A stretch of DNA of 64,000 nucleotides from Tardiphaga alba. Its GTDB lineage: Bacteria; Pseudomonadota; Alphaproteobacteria; Rhizobiales; Xanthobacteraceae. The first letter of the stretch is position 1. Each line of letters begins with the position of its first letter. A model generated the notes under the pieces. It did not search any database and had not been told where the DNA came from. It saw only the letters and a list, made by a program, of their open reading frames with translations. The stretch spans positions 2,373,001-2,437,000 of the forward strand of contig NZ_CP036498.1 of NCBI RefSeq assembly GCF_018279705.1, in the 5' to 3' direction. This document shows positions 48,245-56,496 of the stretch, piece by piece. The translations under genes and the position numbers were made by a program.

Positions 48245-49008
48245 GCGACCTCAGCATCCGTCAGCTCTCGAAGTCGTTCGGCGGCGTGCGCGCGGTCAAT
48301 GACGTGTCGTTTGAGATCAAGCGCGGCGAATTCCTCGCATTGATCGGGCCGAATGGCGCCGGCAAGTCCACCTGCTTCAATATGATCAATGGCCAGTTGC
48401 CGCCGGATGCGGGCGAGATCTGGTTCGAGGGCAACAAGCTGAATGGCCGCAAGCCGCGCGACATCTGGCGGCTCGGCATCGGCCGCACATTCCAGGTCGC
48501 GGCCACGTTCAACTCGATGACCGTGGTCGAGAATGTGCAGATGGCGCTGCTGTCGCACGCCAACCAGATCTATCGGCTGTGGCAGCCGGCGCGCGCTCAG
48601 CATCGCGAGCGCGCACTCGAACTGCTCGCCCAGGTCGGCATGCAGGATGCCGCCGACCGGCCGAGCCGCGAACTCGCCTATGGCGACGTCAAACGCGTCG
48701 AACTCGCTATTGCGCTCGCCAATGATCCGCGGCTGCTGCTGATGGACGAGCCCACCGCCGGCATGGCGCCGAAGGAACGCAATGACCTGATCGCACTGGT
48801 GAAGCGTCTGGTGATCGAGCGAGGCATTTCGGTGCTGTTCACCGAACATTCGATGGATGTCGTCTTCGCCTTTGCCGACCGCATCATCGTGCTGGCGCGC
48901 GGCAAGCTGATTGCGGATGGCGATGCCAGGTCGATCCGCGACAATCCGCAGGTGCAGGAAGTCTATTTCGGCACCGGTAAGACGTTTCGAGCGGAGGCGC
49001 GGGCATGA
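48241..49008 (+). CDS. LivG-type ABC ATPase
   Basis: A 255-residue ATPase with Walker A GPNGAGKST, Q-loop GRTFQVAATF, signature-like ELAYGDVKRVELAIALA (the serine-glycine of LSGGQ is degenerate, as in some LivG), Walker B LLLMDEPTAGM and H-loop TEHSMD. It overlaps the permease stop (ATGA at 48241) and the next ATPase gene in the same way. Confidence 0.93.
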   Translation: MSDLSIRQLSKSFGGVRAVNDVSFEIKRGEFLALIGPNGAGKSTCFNMINGQLPPDAGEIWFEGNKLNGRKPRDIWRLGIGRTFQVAATFNSMTVVENVQMALLSHANQIYRLWQPARAQHRERALELLAQVGMQDAADRPSRELAYGDVKRVELAIALANDPRLLLMDEPTAGMAPKERNDLIALVKRLVIERGISVLFTEHSMDVVFAFADRIIVLARGKLIADGDARSIRDNPQVQEVYFGTGKTFRAEARA

Positions 49009-49733
49009 GCACGCCGATGCTGACAGTGGAGGGGCTGCGCGCCTCCTATGGCGCTGCGCAGATCCTCTACAATCTCGGGCTCGAAGTCGGTCGCGGCGAG
49101 GTTGTGGCGCTGATGGGCCGCAATGGTGCCGGCAAGACAACGACCATGAAGGCCGTCATGGGCCTGATGGCGCAGTCGACCGGCAAGGTCAGTTTTGATG
49201 GCCACGACATCTCGGGCCGCCAGCCCTATGAGATCGCGCGGCTCGGTCTCGGCTTCGTCCCGGAAGATCGCCGTATTTTCTCCGATCTCACAGTGCTGGA
49301 AAATCTCGATATCGGCCGCCAGCCGCCGCGCACATTTAGCGATGGCGTTGCTGCGCCGGTCTGGACCGAACAGAAGCTGCTCGCTCTGTTTCCCAATCTC
49401 GGCGAAATGCCGAACCGGCCGGGCGGACGCATGAGCGGCGGCGAGCAGCAGATGCTCACGGTCGCGCGTACGCTGATGGGCAATCCGCTGCTGATCCTGC
49501 TCGATGAGCCCTCCGAGGGCGTTGCACCCGTGATCGTGGAGATGATGGCCAACACCATTGTCGAACTCAAGAAGGCCGGCGTTTCGATCCTGCTGTCTGA
49601 GCAGAATGTCCATTTCGCCGAGCTAGTGTCCGATCGCGCCTATGTGCTCGAGAAAGGTCAAATTCGATGGAATGGGACCATGGCGGAGCTGGCGGAAAAC
49701 GTCGAACTCCAGCGGGCTTATCTCACCGTCTAG
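49005..49733 (+). CDS. LivF-type ABC ATPase
   Basis: A 242-residue ATPase: Walker A GRNGAGKTT, GFVPEDRRIFSDLTVLENL typical of LivF, signature MSGGEQQMLTVARTL, Walker B LILLDEPSEGVAP and H-loop LSEQNVHFA. Last transporter gene of the operon, starting in the ATGA overlap with livG. The MarR gene follows 71 bases later on the same strand. Confidence 0.94.
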   Translation: MSTPMLTVEGLRASYGAAQILYNLGLEVGRGEVVALMGRNGAGKTTTMKAVMGLMAQSTGKVSFDGHDISGRQPYEIARLGLGFVPEDRRIFSDLTVLENLDIGRQPPRTFSDGVAAPVWTEQKLLALFPNLGEMPNRPGGRMSGGEQQMLTVARTLMGNPLLILLDEPSEGVAPVIVEMMANTIVELKKAGVSILLSEQNVHFAELVSDRAYVLEKGQIRWNGTMAELAENVELQRAYLTV

Positions 49734-49804
49734 CGATCAAAACTTGGCCTGTTCCTCTCGCTGCGGATCGTTCATAACTGAGATCAGAGAGCGGGATCGT
49801 GGTG

Positions 49805-50263
49805 ATGCAGAAGTCGGGCAAAGTGAAGTCGCAAGCGGGCACCGAAGCGCCAGGCGGCTATGAGCTCGATGCCCAGGTCGGCTTTCTGCTTCGCGTCGCC
49901 ATGCAGCGGCACACCTCGATCTTCATGTCGCACATGGTCGATGAGCTGACCCAGACGCAATTCGCCGTCATGGCGAAGCTGCATGAAGTCGGTCCGAGTT
50001 CGCAGAACCATCTCGGCCGTCTGGTCTATCTCGATGCCGCCACCATCAAGGGGGTGGTCGATCGTCTCGGGCTGCGCGGCTTCGTCGCCACCGGCGCCGA
50101 TCCCAATGATCGCCGCCGTCGCGCGGTGTCATTGACGGAGAAGGGGAGCCGCGTCGTGGAGGCCGCGATCCGGGTCGCCGCTGATGTCACCACCAAGACG
50201 TTGCGCCCGCTGACCGTGGATGAGCAGCGGACGCTGACGCGGCTGTTGAAGAAGATTACCTAA
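49805..50263 (+). CDS. MarR-family transcriptional regulator
   Basis: A 152-residue winged-helix regulator: TQTQFAVMAKLHEVGPSSQN (helices 2-3), LVYLDAATIKGVVDRLGLRG (recognition helix) and the wing DPNDRRRRAVSLTEKG. Such proteins often respond to aromatic ligands. The ATG at 49805 is used; GTG 49799 is equally possible. It converges on, and overlaps by four bases, the molybdenum hydroxylase gene. It is the nearest candidate regulator for the liv-type transporter and the hydroxylase operon. Confidence 0.9.
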   Translation: MQKSGKVKSQAGTEAPGGYELDAQVGFLLRVAMQRHTSIFMSHMVDELTQTQFAVMAKLHEVGPSSQNHLGRLVYLDAATIKGVVDRLGLRGFVATGADPNDRRRRAVSLTEKGSRVVEAAIRVAADVTTKTLRPLTVDEQRTLTRLLKKIT

Positions 50264-52572
50264 GCAATCCCGTTGATCAATTCTCTCACCCGCTGCGGCG
50301 ACACCGGCAACCGTGTGATCGCGCCGGGTTGACCGAGTGCATCATCGATCGCTGCAGCAATTGCAGCTCCCACGGCATTGGCGCCGCCTTCGCCGGCGCC
50401 CTTCAGCCCCATCGGATTGAGCGGGCTCGGCGCATCCTCGGTGATGATGACGTCCACTTGCGGTACTTCGCGAGCCGTCGGCATCAGGTAATCCGCAAAG
50501 GTCACCGCCAGCGGCTCACCGCGGTCGTCATAGCTGAACTCCTCATACAGCGCGCCGCCAAGACCCTGCGCGACGCCGCCGACGATCTGGCCGTCGATCA
50601 GCATCGGGTTGATGGCCTTGCCGATGTCGTAGGCGACCAGATAGCGCTCCACCGTGACGCCACCGGTATCGCGCGCCAGCGACACCACGGCGACGTGGAC
50701 GCCATAAGGATAGGTCATGTGCTTCGACTCGAACGAGGCTTCGGCGAACAGGCCGGGCTCCTTGTCGCCCACGAGATTGCTGCCGGGCTCCAGCGCCTTG
50801 GCGATCTCGGCGAGCGACATCGAGGGACCCGTGCTGCCGTCGAGGCGCACGATCTCGCCATTGATGATGTCTAGCTGATCTGCCGGCAGCTGCATCAGCT
50901 CCGACGCTGCAGCGAGCGCATTGTCACGCAGCTTCAACGCCGCCTGTCGCGTCGCTTCGCCGGTCATCACCGAAACGCGCGAAGCGAAAGCGCCGAGGCC
51001 GCGCGCGATGCGGTCGGTCTGACCATGGATGACGCTGATCGCATCATAACCCGCGCCGAGCTTCTCGGCACAGATTTGCGCGATGACTGTCTCGACACCC
51101 TGGCCGACGGAAGCCGCGCCGGTGACGACTTCGATCTTGCCGTCGATCCCCACCGTGATGCGCACATCGTCAAAGGGGCCGAGCCCGCTTTTCTCCACAA
51201 ACATGCCGATGCCGGCGCCAACGAGCTCGCCGGCCTTGCGCCGCTCATCGATCTGGGCCAGCAGCGTTGACCACCCGATGCCGTCCAGCGCCTTGTCGAG
51301 CAGTTTTGCGTAGTCGCCGGAATCCAGCACGATATCGGTGCCCAGCGTCTCCAGCGCGCGTGTCACCGGCATCTCGCTGACCGGGATCAGGTTGCGACGA
51401 CGCACCTCGACGCCATCGATCCCGACCTTCGCAGCGACCGCATCGAGCAGACGCTCGCGTACAAAAGTGCTTTCGTAGCGGCCGGGCGCGCGATAGGTGC
51501 CGCCGGGCGTCTTGTTGGTGAGGCGGATATGCCCGCGGGCGCGATAGGCGGGAATGCGATAAGGGCCGGGCAGCATCGCTGCGGCGAGGTCAGGCACGGT
51601 GGCGGCATGCGTGCGCATATAGCCGCCCTGATCGTGAAAGAACTCGTCGTCGATGGCGAGAATGTTGCCGTTGATGTCGATGGCGGCGCGGATGTGATGC
51701 GTCTGCTGCCGTGAGTGATTGGCCGCGATCAGATGCTCGCGGCGATCCTCGATCCATTTGACCGGACGGCCAAGGCGCAATGCGGCGAGGCAGACCAGCA
51801 CGTCTTCGGGATACATCTCACCGCGAATGCCGAAGCCGCCGCCGACATGGCCTTCAAAGAGATTGGTATTGGCCGCCGTTCGACCGAACATCTTTGCAAG
51901 CTGATCGCGGTTCCAGTGCGGGACTTTCGCGGCGCCGTACATCTCCAGCATGTCTGTCTCGGCGATGTAGCGTCCGATGGCCCCGCGCGTTTCCATGGGA
52001 ACGCCGGAATGCCGGCCGATGGACAGCGTGAGTTCGACGGTCGCATGCGCGCCGGCGAAGGCGGCGTCCACATCGCCATAGTTCTTCTCGATCAGCGCCG
52101 TCTCCGTCGGCAGCCCATCGCGGAATTCCCCAACCTCGCCATCGGCATGCAAGATGACCGGCAATTCCTCGATCTCGACATCGACATGCTCGGCGGCGTC
52201 CTCGGCGAGGTAAGGATCTTCGGCAAACACCACGGCGACGGGATCGCCGACATAGCGCACCTTGTCTTTCGCCAAAATGGTCTGGCGATAGGCGGCGAGC
52301 TGTTCGAGGCGCGTGAGGCGGAAGTCGATGGGCGGGATATCCGCCACGTCCTTAAAACTCCATGCCGCCACGACACCGGGGATTGCAAGGGCAGGGGCGA
52401 GATCGACCGAGACGATGCGGCCATGGGCATAGGTCGAGCGGACCACGCGCATATAGATCTGATCTGGAAAATTGATGTCAGCGGCGAACCTGCCTTGCCC
52501 GCGCAGCAGCGGCCCGTCTTCCTTGCGAAGAACGGATTTGCCAACCAGCACGGGTTTGGCAGGCGCGCTCAC
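50260..52572 (-). CDS. Molybdenum hydroxylase large subunit (second copy)
   Basis: A 770-residue xanthine-oxidase-family large subunit that would bind molybdopterin-cytosine dinucleotide. Markers: VGKSVLRKEDGPLLRGQGRFAAD-like start, EGHVGGGFGIRGEMYPEDVL, the TYRAPGR active-site loop, and the catalytic glutamate in KGAGEGGANAVG near the end. CO dehydrogenase's AYRCSFR loop is absent, so the substrate is an organic compound such as an N-heterocycle or aldehyde. The GTG at 52572 overlaps the stop of the [2Fe-2S] subunit gene. Last gene of the operon. Confidence 0.9.
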   Translation of the reverse strand: MSAPAKPVLVGKSVLRKEDGPLLRGQGRFAADINFPDQIYMRVVRSTYAHGRIVSVDLAPALAIPGVVAAWSFKDVADIPPIDFRLTRLEQLAAYRQTILAKDKVRYVGDPVAVVFAEDPYLAEDAAEHVDVEIEELPVILHADGEVGEFRDGLPTETALIEKNYGDVDAAFAGAHATVELTLSIGRHSGVPMETRGAIGRYIAETDMLEMYGAAKVPHWNRDQLAKMFGRTAANTNLFEGHVGGGFGIRGEMYPEDVLVCLAALRLGRPVKWIEDRREHLIAANHSRQQTHHIRAAIDINGNILAIDDEFFHDQGGYMRTHAATVPDLAAAMLPGPYRIPAYRARGHIRLTNKTPGGTYRAPGRYESTFVRERLLDAVAAKVGIDGVEVRRRNLIPVSEMPVTRALETLGTDIVLDSGDYAKLLDKALDGIGWSTLLAQIDERRKAGELVGAGIGMFVEKSGLGPFDDVRITVGIDGKIEVVTGAASVGQGVETVIAQICAEKLGAGYDAISVIHGQTDRIARGLGAFASRVSVMTGEATRQAALKLRDNALAAASELMQLPADQLDIINGEIVRLDGSTGPSMSLAEIAKALEPGSNLVGDKEPGLFAEASFESKHMTYPYGVHVAVVSLARDTGGVTVERYLVAYDIGKAINPMLIDGQIVGGVAQGLGGALYEEFSYDDRGEPLAVTFADYLMPTAREVPQVDVIITEDAPSPLNPMGLKGAGEGGANAVGAAIAAAIDDALGQPGAITRLPVSPQRVRELINGIA

Positions 52573-53048
52573 GACTGACGCATCTCGATGGCTGCGGCGC
52601 GCACGGCCTTGATGATGTTCTGATAGCCGGTGCAGCGGCACAGGTTCGATGACAGCACATCGACGAGGTCGTGGTCGGAAATATCCAGCTCGCGCTCCAG
52701 CACGCCGACCGCGAGCATCAGGAAGCCGGGCGTGCAGAAGCCGCATTGCAGGCCGTGGTTCTCCATGAAGGCGCGCTGCATCACATGCATCTCGTCGCCC
52801 CGGGCTAGGCCTTCCACGGTGCGGATCTGCTTGCCGTCCGCCTGCTGTGCGAACATCAGGCAGGAGCGGACCGGCTCGCCATTCACCAGCACGGTGCAGG
52901 CGCCGCAGACGCCATGCTCGCAGCCGATATGGGTGCCGGTCTGGCCGCATTCCTCGCGGATCGCATCCGCTAGCGTGCGGCGCGCTTCGACGCGGATCGC
53001 ATGCGCCTTGCCGTTGATGGTGAGGGTGATGTCGCTCTTGTCGGTCAT
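52569..53048 (-). CDS. Molybdenum hydroxylase [2Fe-2S] subunit
   Basis: A 159-residue small subunit with both clusters of the family: the plant-ferredoxin-type cluster (CEHGVCGACTVLVNG...SC around residues 43-63) and the helical-domain cluster (CGFCTPG and CRCTGY in the second half). It passes electrons from the molybdenum site to FAD. It lies between the two large-subunit genes with four-base overlaps on both sides. Confidence 0.95.
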   Translation of the reverse strand: MTDKSDITLTINGKAHAIRVEARRTLADAIREECGQTGTHIGCEHGVCGACTVLVNGEPVRSCLMFAQQADGKQIRTVEGLARGDEMHVMQRAFMENHGLQCGFCTPGFLMLAVGVLERELDISDHDLVDVLSSNLCRCTGYQNIIKAVRAAAIEMRQS

Positions 53049-55396
53049 GGCAGTTTCCCGCTGTTGCGGAGGGCGGCGCGGATGCGTTGTGGTGTCGCCG
53101 GCATTTCGTCGATGGAGACGTCGAAGGGCTTCAGCGCGTCATTGATGGCGGAGATCACCGCCGCCGGCGCGCCGATGGCGCCGCCTTCGCCGAGGCCTTT
53201 GGCTTTGGTGATCGTATTGCCGGTCAGCGTCTCGATATGATGCAGCTCGATCTCCGGAATCTCACGCGCGGTCGGCGGCAGGAAGTCTGCCAGCGTGGAG
53301 GTCATGATGTTTCCGGTCTCGTCATAGATGATCTCTTCGAGCAGTGCATTGCCGATGCCTTGGGCGACGCCGCCATGCACCTGACCATCGGCGATCATCG
53401 GATTGATGATCAGCCCGGCATCTTCGGCGACGAGGAATTTTTCGAGTGTGACATTGCCGGTCTCGATATCCACGTCGACCACGGCAACATGGCAGGCATT
53501 GGAAAAAGTGCCGGAGGGGTCGTAGGTCGCGTTCTCCGACAGGCCCGGCTCGATCTCGCCTTTAAAGATATGCGTCTGATGATAGGCCGCGCGCGCCATC
53601 GAGGCGATGGTGACGGAACGATCCGTTCCGATCACATGCGCTGCGCCCGCTTCGAGCTTGATATCCTCCGGCGATGCCTCCAGCAGATGGCTCGCCATCT
53701 TCAGCAGTTTTGCGCGGATCTTCTGTGCGGCCATCAGGCTGGCGCCACCGGACAGCACGAGGGAGCGGCTGGCAAATGTCCCCCAGCCATAGGGCGAGCG
53801 ATCGGTGTCGCCATGCACGACCTTGATGAACTGGGGATCGACGCCGATTTCGTCCGCGATGATCTGTGCGAGCGACGTGCGCAGGCCCTGACCGTGTGGC
53901 GACGAGCCGATACGCGCCTCGACGAAGCCCGAGGGATCGACGGTGAGGATCACGGTCTCGAAGCCGGGCGTGATCTCCATGCCGCGTGCGGCAAAGGCCG
54001 GGCTGCCATAGCCGGTGCGCTCGGAGAAAGTCGCAAAACCGATGCCGAGATAGCGGCCTTGCAGACGCGCGGCTTCCTGCCGCTTGCGAAAGGCACCGAG
54101 GCCGATGGCTTTGATCGCCATCTCCATGGTCTCGCGATAGGTGCCGTCGTCGAAGACAAGGCCGGTCGCTGACGTATAGGGAAATGTGTCGATCAGGTTG
54201 CGGCGGCGCAGTTCGGTCGGCTCGATGCCGAAGGCGCCGGCGGCCTTGTCCATCAGCCGTTCCAGCACGAAGGTGATCACCGGCCGCGACACGCCGCGAT
54301 AGGGCGCCATCGGGCACGTATTGGTCATCACGCCGCGCGAGCGGCAGTCGTAGGCGCGGACATCGTAGGGGCCGGGGAGTTCGGCCAGCGCCATCAATGG
54401 TTCGACACCGCAGGTGGTGGGGAAGCAGGAATAGGCGCCGATATTGGCGACGATATCGCCGCGCAGGGCCAGCAGCTTTCCGTTGCCGTCGAAGGCGCCT
54501 TCGAGTTCGACATATTGATCGCGGCTATGAAAGCTCGCGATCAGGTTTTCGCGGCGATCTTCCGTCCAGGCCACCGAACTGCGCAGATGCCGGGCCAGCC
54601 ATACCAGCAGCACATATTCAGGGGCCAGCGACATTTTTTGCCCGAAGCCGCCGCCGACATCGGGCGCGATCACGCGCAACTCGGATTCCGGAATGCCGAG
54701 GATGTCGCACACGGCGGTCCGCGTTAGATGCGGCATTTGCGTTGTGCAGGTCAGCGTCACACGCTCTGTGAGGGGATCATAGACCGCATGTCCGGCACGC
54801 GCTTCCATCGGCGTCGCGTTCTGCCGGCGCGAGCGCGCCTCGACTCTCACGATGCGGTCGGCAGACACCCACGCATCCTCGAATTTCGGCGTGGCGATAT
54901 GGCCTTCGACGATGACATTGTGCTGCGTGCCGGCATGGACACGCGGCGCATCGTCGGCGAGCGCGACGCGCGCATCGGTGAGCGGCATCGTTTCGGTGAT
55001 CGCGACATTCACCTCGTCGGCGAAGTCCTCAGCTTGATCCTTGCTCGGCGCGTAGACGGCGGCGATGCATTCGCCCGTAAAACGCACGACACTATCGGCC
55101 AGGATCGGCTGCCCGATCGGCACATAGTTGAACTTGCTGAGCATCGGCTTGATCGGCTTCAGGCCCTTCAGGTCCGACGCCGTCACCATGCCGATGCCGT
55201 CCGGCGCGTCGATGCTGTCGATGGTCCCCGCCGCCACATGGCTGCGGACGAAGCGCACCCAATGGGCGGCCGGCAGATCAGCGGTGAAGCGTCCGCGGCC
55301 CGAGACGAGCGCAGGGTCTTCCAGTCGTCGGATCGAGCGCCCGACCCATGTCGTGCCCGATCCCTTCGTATGTTCCGTCTTTGCGTGCACGGTCAT
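53045..55396 (-). CDS. Molybdenum hydroxylase large subunit (first copy)
   Basis: A 783-residue paralogue of the subunit at 50260-52572, aligned from WVGRSIRRLEDPALVSGRGR onward. It has APDVGGGFGQKMSLAPEYVL, an APYRGVSR active-site loop different from the TYRAPGR of its partner, and the catalytic glutamate in KGLGEGGAIGAP. It starts in an ATGA overlap with the FAD subunit gene. Whether the two copies give one mixed or two alternative enzymes cannot be told. Confidence 0.92.
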   Translation of the reverse strand: MTVHAKTEHTKGSGTTWVGRSIRRLEDPALVSGRGRFTADLPAAHWVRFVRSHVAAGTIDSIDAPDGIGMVTASDLKGLKPIKPMLSKFNYVPIGQPILADSVVRFTGECIAAVYAPSKDQAEDFADEVNVAITETMPLTDARVALADDAPRVHAGTQHNVIVEGHIATPKFEDAWVSADRIVRVEARSRRQNATPMEARAGHAVYDPLTERVTLTCTTQMPHLTRTAVCDILGIPESELRVIAPDVGGGFGQKMSLAPEYVLLVWLARHLRSSVAWTEDRRENLIASFHSRDQYVELEGAFDGNGKLLALRGDIVANIGAYSCFPTTCGVEPLMALAELPGPYDVRAYDCRSRGVMTNTCPMAPYRGVSRPVITFVLERLMDKAAGAFGIEPTELRRRNLIDTFPYTSATGLVFDDGTYRETMEMAIKAIGLGAFRKRQEAARLQGRYLGIGFATFSERTGYGSPAFAARGMEITPGFETVILTVDPSGFVEARIGSSPHGQGLRTSLAQIIADEIGVDPQFIKVVHGDTDRSPYGWGTFASRSLVLSGGASLMAAQKIRAKLLKMASHLLEASPEDIKLEAGAAHVIGTDRSVTIASMARAAYHQTHIFKGEIEPGLSENATYDPSGTFSNACHVAVVDVDIETGNVTLEKFLVAEDAGLIINPMIADGQVHGGVAQGIGNALLEEIIYDETGNIMTSTLADFLPPTAREIPEIELHHIETLTGNTITKAKGLGEGGAIGAPAAVISAINDALKPFDVSIDEMPATPQRIRAALRNSGKLP

Positions 55397-56250
55397 TGCT
55401 GCGCATGTTCGAGCGCACGCCGCGTCACGGCGCGGACGAGATCGCGGCGATAGTCGGCAGTGGTCTGGATATCCTCCATGGGATCGACGGCGAGCGCGGC
55501 CGCTTCGCCGGCTGCAACGAAAAGCCGGGGCGAGGGCGCCTGTCCGTTCAATGTATCTTCGGCTTCGGCAATACGCCGTGCATGATCTTCGGCGCCGCCG
55601 ATGCCGACGTGGGCGTCGATGATCTTGCCATCGACCAGACGATAGGTGACCAGTGCTGCCGACATCGCGAAATCACCCGCGCGGCGGCTGAATTCGTAGA
55701 AGCCGAACTTCGTATCAGCAGGCAGCAGCGGCAGTCGTGCCTCGGCGAGAAACTCGTCTTCCTGCAGCGCCGTCGTCATGATGCCTTCGAGGAATTCGTC
55801 GATCGGCACGATGCGTTCGCCACGTACGCTTTTCACCAACAGCTCTGCGCCGAGCGTTGCCGAGACGAGGCACCATTCCGACGAGGGATCGGCGTGCGCA
55901 AGGCTGCCGCAAAAGGTGCCGCGCATCCGGATCGGATAATGCGCGATATGGCGCGACACATAAGCGAGCAGGGTGCCGAGCGGTCCGTCGATCACCGGTT
56001 TGTGGAATGCGCCATGGCGCACGCATGCGCCGATCGAGAGATATTCGCCATCCACAGCGAGGCGATCGAGCCCTTCGACCTCATTGATATCGATCAGATG
56101 CGCCGGCCGCGCCATGCGGAATGCCATGATCGGCACGAGGCTTTGTCCGCCCGCGAGAATGCGTCCGTCCTGCGGCGCATATTCGGCCAGGGCATTCACG
56201 ACTTCGTCCACCGTGCGGGGGACGTGGCGTGTAAACGACGCCGGTTTCAT
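55393..56250 (-). CDS. Molybdenum hydroxylase FAD subunit
   Basis: A 285-residue CoxM/FAD-binding-5-type subunit: AGGQSLVPIMAFRMARPAHL (first FAD motif), IRMRGTFCGSLAHADPSSEW (second, TIGGN-like) and the C-terminal CO-dehydrogenase-flavoprotein domain with VGIGGAEDHARRI. The ATG at 56250 is preferred because GGGGG lies upstream; ATG 56265 would add five residues but has no ribosome site. First gene of the M-L-S-L operon, divergent from the patatin gene. Confidence 0.92.
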   Translation of the reverse strand: MKPASFTRHVPRTVDEVVNALAEYAPQDGRILAGGQSLVPIMAFRMARPAHLIDINEVEGLDRLAVDGEYLSIGACVRHGAFHKPVIDGPLGTLLAYVSRHIAHYPIRMRGTFCGSLAHADPSSEWCLVSATLGAELLVKSVRGERIVPIDEFLEGIMTTALQEDEFLAEARLPLLPADTKFGFYEFSRRAGDFAMSAALVTYRLVDGKIIDAHVGIGGAEDHARRIAEAEDTLNGQAPSPRLFVAAGEAAALAVDPMEDIQTTADYRRDLVRAVTRRALEHAQQ

Positions 56251-56496
56251 CCGATCAACCCCCATAAGGAGCGTTCAAAATCGCTTGTATGCTAACAATC
56301 GCCGCCGCCCTGTCAATCACGGCGCGTGCTGCAAATCCATGCGTTTGTCGCCCGTCATTTGATCATTGCGACGCCGTTGATTTGCTGCAGTGCATCCGAC
56401 AATGGCTTGCGCAAGAGCGGCACACTCGTCATCGATATCCACTATGGTTGCATTCGGAATGCAGCGTACGACAACCATGTCCTGGGGGAGGATGTC

